Origin: an uncultured Prevotella sp.
GTDB taxonomy: Bacteria > Bacteroidota > Bacteroidia > Bacteroidales > Bacteroidaceae
Direction: 5' to 3'
DNA: 54,387 bases
Assembly (NCBI GenBank): GCA_946183985.1
Contig: CAMHDT010000003.1
Location: forward strand, 1 to 54,387
The notes under the pieces were generated by a model, which saw only the letters and a program-made list of their open reading frames with translations, ran no database searches and was not told the DNA's origin. This document shows positions 50,781 through 54,387 of this stretch, piece after piece. Numbering within the stretch: the stretch's first letter is position 1; each line of letters starts with the position of its first letter. The position numbers were made by a program, and so were the translations under genes.

Positions 50781-52411
50781 CAGGAAAACAACTTTTACTG
50801 GGCGACGAGGCCATCGCACTGGGAGCGCTGCATGCCGGACTATCTGGCGTCTATGCCTACCCTGGCACACCGTCGACAGAAATTACAGAGTTTATCCAGG
50901 GCAATGCGCTGGCCAAGGAGCGCGGCGTGCACTGCCGCTGGAGCACTAACGAGAAAACAGCCATGGAGGCCGCGCTGGGCATGTCGTTCATGGGTAAGCG
51001 TGCCTTGGTATGCATGAAGCACGTGGGACTAAACGTATGCGCCGACCCGTTCGTAAACAGCGGCATGACGGGCGTAAACGGTGGCGTGGTGGTGCTGGTG
51101 GCCGACGACCCGTCGATGCACTCCTCGCAGGACGAGCAGGACTCGCGCTTCTATGGTAAGTTTGCATTGATTCCCACCTTCGAGCCCTCCTGTCAGCAGG
51201 AAGCCTACGACATGATGGATGCAGCCTTCAACTATTCCGAGGCTCAGAAACTGCCGGTGCTGATGCGCGTCACCACCCGCATGGCCCACAGCCGCGCCGT
51301 GGTCGAAGTGAAAGCAGAACCTCGCCAGCAGAACGAACTGAACTACAACGCCGAAGCCAAAAACTGGGTGCTGCTGCCTGCCAATGCCCGCAAGCGCAAC
51401 GATGTGGTCACGGCCCAGCAGAAGCAGTTGGAAGAAGATGCCGCCAACTCACCTTACAATATTTACATAGAAGGGCACAACCGCTCACTGGGCATCATCG
51501 CCAGCGGCATCGGCTTCAACTACGTGAACGAGTGCTTCCCCGGCGGCAGCCCCTATCCCATCCTGAAAATCTCACAGTATCCGCTGCCCAAGCGCCTGGT
51601 GCGCCGCCTTATGAACGAGTGTGAGCAAGTGCTCATCGTTGAGGAAGGACAGCCCTTCATTGAAGACATGGTGCGCGGCGTGAGCGAAAGCCAGAACATC
51701 AAGGGCAAACTCGACGGCACACTGCCCCGTACAGGCGAACTCACGCCCGACGCAGTAAAGAAGGCGTTAGCCCAATTATCAATTATCCATTGTCAATTAT
51801 CCATTAACGACGGCTTCGCCCCCTGCGAAGATGTTGTGCCCCGCCCGCCTGCACTGTGCCAAGGCTGCGGCCACCGCGATGTATATGCCGCCCTGAACGA
51901 AGTGCTGAAGGAATATGACAACCCGCGTGTCTTCGGCGACATCGGCTGCTACACGCTCGGCTTCCTGCCTCCGTTCCGCGCCATCCACTCGTGCGTAGAC
52001 ATGGGTGCCTCGATTACCATGGCCAAGGGTGCTGCCGACGCCGGACAGTGGCCTGCCGTGGCCGTCATCGGCGACTCCACCTTCACACATTCCGGCATGA
52101 CGGGTCTGCTGGACGCCATCAATGAGAACGCCGACATCACCGTCATCATCAGCGACAACCTCACCACCGGCATGACGGGCGGTCAGGACTCGGCAGGCAC
52201 CAACAAGTTCGAGGCCATCTGCCGCGGACTGGGGCTCAGCGACGAGCACTTGAAAGTGGTTGTTCCCCTGCCTAAGAACATGCCAGAGATTACGCAGGCC
52301 ATCCGCGACGAAATCAACTACCACGGCACCAGCGTCATCATTCCGCGCCGCGAGTGCATGCAGACGCTGCAACGCCATCTGAAACAGAAGAAGGCTGCTG
52401 AAAAAAAGTAA
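50777..52411 (+). CDS. iorA: Indolepyruvate:ferredoxin oxidoreductase, alpha subunit
   Basis: A 544-residue thiamine-diphosphate enzyme that with IorB converts aryl pyruvates to aryl-acetyl-CoA and reduces ferredoxin, or runs in reverse for synthesis. The N-terminal pyrimidine-binding domain (GVYAYPGTPSTEITEF, near 25-40) is joined by a linker to the diphosphate-binding domain (CQGCGHRD near 361-368; GDST...N near 432-461). The protein ends soon after this domain and lacks the C-terminal ferredoxin-like cysteine clusters of archaeal IorA. Residues 333-344 in the linker are encoded by a 7-bp repeat. It has its own promoter, and iorB follows. Confidence 0.95.
   Translation: MTGKQLLLGDEAIALGALHAGLSGVYAYPGTPSTEITEFIQGNALAKERGVHCRWSTNEKTAMEAALGMSFMGKRALVCMKHVGLNVCADPFVNSGMTGVNGGVVVLVADDPSMHSSQDEQDSRFYGKFALIPTFEPSCQQEAYDMMDAAFNYSEAQKLPVLMRVTTRMAHSRAVVEVKAEPRQQNELNYNAEAKNWVLLPANARKRNDVVTAQQKQLEEDAANSPYNIYIEGHNRSLGIIASGIGFNYVNECFPGGSPYPILKISQYPLPKRLVRRLMNECEQVLIVEEGQPFIEDMVRGVSESQNIKGKLDGTLPRTGELTPDAVKKALAQLSIIHCQLSINDGFAPCEDVVPRPPALCQGCGHRDVYAALNEVLKEYDNPRVFGDIGCYTLGFLPPFRAIHSCVDMGASITMAKGAADAGQWPAVAVIGDSTFTHSGMTGLLDAINENADITVIISDNLTTGMTGGQDSAGTNKFEAICRGLGLSDEHLKVVVPLPKNMPEITQAIRDEINYHGTSVIIPRRECMQTLQRHLKQKKAAEKK
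51773..51807 (+). repeat. 7-bp repeat inside the iorA linker, 5 copies
   Basis: CAATTAT, CAATTAT, CCATTGT, CAATTAT and CCATTAA keep a strict 7-bp period. They encode QLSIIHCQLSIN in the linker between the two domains of IorA and look like spacer repeats found between genes elsewhere in the window. Confidence 0.85.
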
Positions 52412-52439
52412 AAAGGTAAAAAAGTAAAAAGGTAAAATC
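52408..52439 (+). repeat. 8-bp spacer repeat, 4 copies (iorA-iorB)
   Basis: GTAAAAAG, GTAAAAAA, GTAAAAAG and GTAAAATC run with an 8-bp period. The array includes the iorA stop codon and ends at the base before the iorB ATG. Confidence 0.9.
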
Positions 52440-53012
52440 ATGAAGACAGATATTATCCTCTGCGGTGTGGGAGGACAAGGCATTCTCTCCATCGCCACCA
52501 TCATAGGCGAAGCCGCCATGAACGAGAACCTTTACATCAAGCAGGCCGAGGTGCACGGCATGAGCCAGCGCGGCGGCGATGTACAGTCTAACCTGCGCAT
52601 CTCGTCGGAGCCTATCCACAGCGACCTCATTCCTAAGGGCGGTGCCGACGTGATCATCTCCATGGAGCCCATGGAAGCCCTGCGCTACCTGCCCTATCTG
52701 TCGAAAGACGGCTGGATCATCACCAGCAGTACGCCCTTCAAGAACATCCCCAACTATCCCGACATGACCGTCATCAACGCCGACCTCGACCGTCTTCCCA
52801 ATGTCATACGTATCGACATCGAGCAGATGGCAAAGGACAACGGCGTGCCCCGCTCGGCCAATGTCATCCTGCTGGGAGCCGCACAGAAAGCCCTCGGCAT
52901 CGAGTACGGGAAGTTGGAAGAGGCCATCCGCCGTGTCTTCGGCCGCAAGGGCGAGCCGATAGTAGAAGCCAACATCAAGGCCCTGGCCTTAGGCCGCGCC
53001 GCCCAGAAGTAA
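52440..53012 (+). CDS. iorB: Indolepyruvate:ferredoxin oxidoreductase, beta subunit
   Basis: A 190-residue protein of the POR/IOR gamma-type fold. The N-terminus ILCGVGGQGILSIATIIGEA and the AEVHGMSQRGGDVQSNLR segment are the conserved core of IorB. It completes the oxidoreductase with IorA. The gene starts 28 bp after the iorA stop, directly after an 8-bp repeat array. The size is normal for Bacteroidetes, and no extra domains are seen. Confidence 0.95.
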   Translation: MKTDIILCGVGGQGILSIATIIGEAAMNENLYIKQAEVHGMSQRGGDVQSNLRISSEPIHSDLIPKGGADVIISMEPMEALRYLPYLSKDGWIITSSTPFKNIPNYPDMTVINADLDRLPNVIRIDIEQMAKDNGVPRSANVILLGAAQKALGIEYGKLEEAIRRVFGRKGEPIVEANIKALALGRAAQK

Positions 53013-53022
53013 TCATTTCGCA

Positions 53023-53054
53023 ATAACGATATAACGTTATAATGTCATAACGAC
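53023..53054 (+). repeat. 8-bp spacer repeat, 4 copies (iorB-aminotransferase)
   Basis: ATAACGAT, ATAACGTT, ATAATGTC and ATAACGAC keep an 8-bp period and end 3 bp before the aminotransferase ATG at 53058. The word is unlike that of the iorA-iorB spacer, but copy number and period are the same. Confidence 0.88.
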
Positions 53055-53057
53055 AAA

Positions 53058-54371
53058 ATGGAACCTACACCTATTAAGAAAGAGATTGTCGACGGTCTGA
53101 TTGCCAAGATGGGCATTCAGGACTTCGCCAAGGCCACCATCCGCGAAGTGAAACAGGTGGCTGCCACGGCCGAGAAGGAGAGTGGCGTGGAATTCATCAA
53201 GATGGAGATGGGCATACCCGGACTGCCTGCCTCACAGGTGGGTGTCGATGCCCAGATCAAGGCCCTTGAAGACGGCATCGCACACTCCTACCCCGACATC
53301 CAGGGCTATCCGGAACTGAAACAGCAGGCCTCACGCTTTGTCAAGGCATTCATCAATGTCGACATTGCCCCCGAGGGGTGCGTGCCTGTGTGCGGCTCCA
53401 TGCAGGGCACCTTTGCCTCGTTCCTCACCTGCTCGCAGGCCGACCGGCGGAAGGACACCGTGCTCTTCATCGACCCCGGCTTCCCCGTGCAGAAAATGCA
53501 ACTGCAAGTGCAGGGCGTGAACTATGAGACCTTCGATGTGTATGACTATCGCGGCGACAAACTGGCACCTAAACTGGAAAGTTATCTCGCCGGCGGCCGC
53601 ATCTGCGCCATCGTCTACTCCAACCCCAACAACCCTGCATGGATATGCCTCACCGAAGAGGAGTTGCACACCATCGGCACCCTCGCCACGAAATACGACT
53701 GCGTGGTGATGGAAGACCTGGCCTATTTTGCCATGGACTTCCGGCAAGACCTCTCCACGCCGTTCCAGCCGCCCTATCAGCCTACCGTGGCACGCTATAC
53801 CGACAACTACATGCTGCTCATCTCCGGCTCCAAGGCCTTCAGTTATGCGGGCGAGCGCATTGGCGTGGTATGCATTGGCGACCAACTATTCCACCGTCAT
53901 TATCCCGACCTGGCACAGCGCTACGAAGGTCTGCCCTTCGGACTCGTGTTCTCCACCCGCATGCTCTACGCCCTGTCGTCGGGCACCAGCCATTCGGCAC
54001 AATATGCCATGGCCGCCATGATGCGGGCCGCCTGCGACGGCAACTACCGTTTCCGCGACGACATCAAGGTCTATGGCGAGCGTGCCCGCAAACTCAAGGA
54101 AATCTTCCAGCGCCACAACTTCTACATCGTCTACGACCGCGACCTCGACCAGCCCATAGCCGACGGCTTCTATTTCACCATCGGCTACCCCGGCATGACC
54201 AGCGGCCAACTGGCGCAGGAACTGATGTACTATGGCGTCTCGGCCATCTGCCTCATCACCACGGGCTCGCACCAGGAAGGCCTGCGTGTGTGCACCTCGT
54301 TTATCGAAGACCACCAGTATGCGCCCCTTGACGAGCGCATGGCCCTGTTTGCCAAGAACAACCCGAGGTAA
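53058..54371 (+). CDS. PLP-dependent class I/II aminotransferase
   Basis: A 437-residue fold-type I aminotransferase. The cofactor lysine is Lys259 in SGSKAFSYAGERIGV. Other landmarks are the SNPNNPAW motif near 188-195, MEDLAYF near 218-224 and an Arg in the C-terminal part for the substrate carboxylate. It lies 45 bp after iorB and probably shares its promoter. A fitting role is interconversion of aromatic amino acids and their 2-keto acids, the substrates or products of IorAB; substrate choice is inferred from context. The stop is at 54369-54371, and the remaining 16 bp to the window edge show nothing further. Confidence 0.9.
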   Translation: MEPTPIKKEIVDGLIAKMGIQDFAKATIREVKQVAATAEKESGVEFIKMEMGIPGLPASQVGVDAQIKALEDGIAHSYPDIQGYPELKQQASRFVKAFINVDIAPEGCVPVCGSMQGTFASFLTCSQADRRKDTVLFIDPGFPVQKMQLQVQGVNYETFDVYDYRGDKLAPKLESYLAGGRICAIVYSNPNNPAWICLTEEELHTIGTLATKYDCVVMEDLAYFAMDFRQDLSTPFQPPYQPTVARYTDNYMLLISGSKAFSYAGERIGVVCIGDQLFHRHYPDLAQRYEGLPFGLVFSTRMLYALSSGTSHSAQYAMAAMMRAACDGNYRFRDDIKVYGERARKLKEIFQRHNFYIVYDRDLDQPIADGFYFTIGYPGMTSGQLAQELMYYGVSAICLITTGSHQEGLRVCTSFIEDHQYAPLDERMALFAKNNPR

Positions 54372-54387
54372 CCGGGCTTTCCTAATA

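Overview
The window looks like chromosomal DNA of a Bacteroidales bacterium, most likely Prevotella or a close relative. Supporting signs are SusC/SusD pairs, a complete porP-gldK-gldL-gldM-gldN type IX secretion (T9SS) cluster, a glycosidase with a Prevotella-style T9SS tail, indolepyruvate:ferredoxin oxidoreductase genes, and promoters of the Bacteroidetes type (-33 TTTG, -7 TAnnTTTGC). I saw no rRNA, tRNA, phage, insertion sequence or CRISPR array.

Layout. (1) 1-435: tandem repeats, a strong hairpin, a possible small RNA and the terminator of the first operon. (2) 16742-436, minus strand: a seven-gene outer-membrane uptake operon, in order fasciclin lipoprotein, SusC, SusD, fasciclin lipoprotein, fasciclin lipoprotein, SusC, SusD, with no glycosidase inside it. 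(3) 17074-20792: a FucP-like sugar permease converging on a GH127 beta-L-arabinofuranosidase-like enzyme, which suggests arabinose-type sugar use. (4) 30712-20850, minus strand: an orphan sensor histidine kinase with a solute-binding-protein sensor, a zincin metalloprotease, a TonB-dependent receptor, a DUF4876 lipoprotein and a DUF6850 beta-barrel. The genes are close or overlapping, and GH127 may be the last gene of the same transcript. (5) 30853-37964: housekeeping and envelope genes (FMN-binding protein, metallophosphoesterase, FadL-type porin, 7TM-HD phosphodiesterase, gltX). (6) 50622-37992, minus strand: a GH106-like glycosidase with a T9SS tail, then porP, gldK, gldL, gldM, gldN, a small beta-barrel and priA, all spaced as one long operon. 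(7) 50777-54371, plus strand: iorA, iorB and an aminotransferase for aromatic amino/keto acid interconversion.

The most unusual pattern is in the spacers. Many gene junctions are filled by degenerate tandem words of strictly 7, 8 or 9 bp, often running exactly from the stop codon of one gene to the start of the next. The same kind of word also lies inside coding sequence: it encodes the hydrophobic core of the signal peptides of gldN, gldK and a fasciclin lipoprotein, and part of the interdomain linker of iorA. In gldN the spacer copy and the coding copy are inverted, giving a perfect 19-bp inverted repeat around the start codon.

Two gene sets are candidates for undescribed systems: the glycosidase-free fasciclin/SusCD operon, and the kinase-protease-receptor-DUF4876-DUF6850 operon. 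Their functions are inferred from family and context only.
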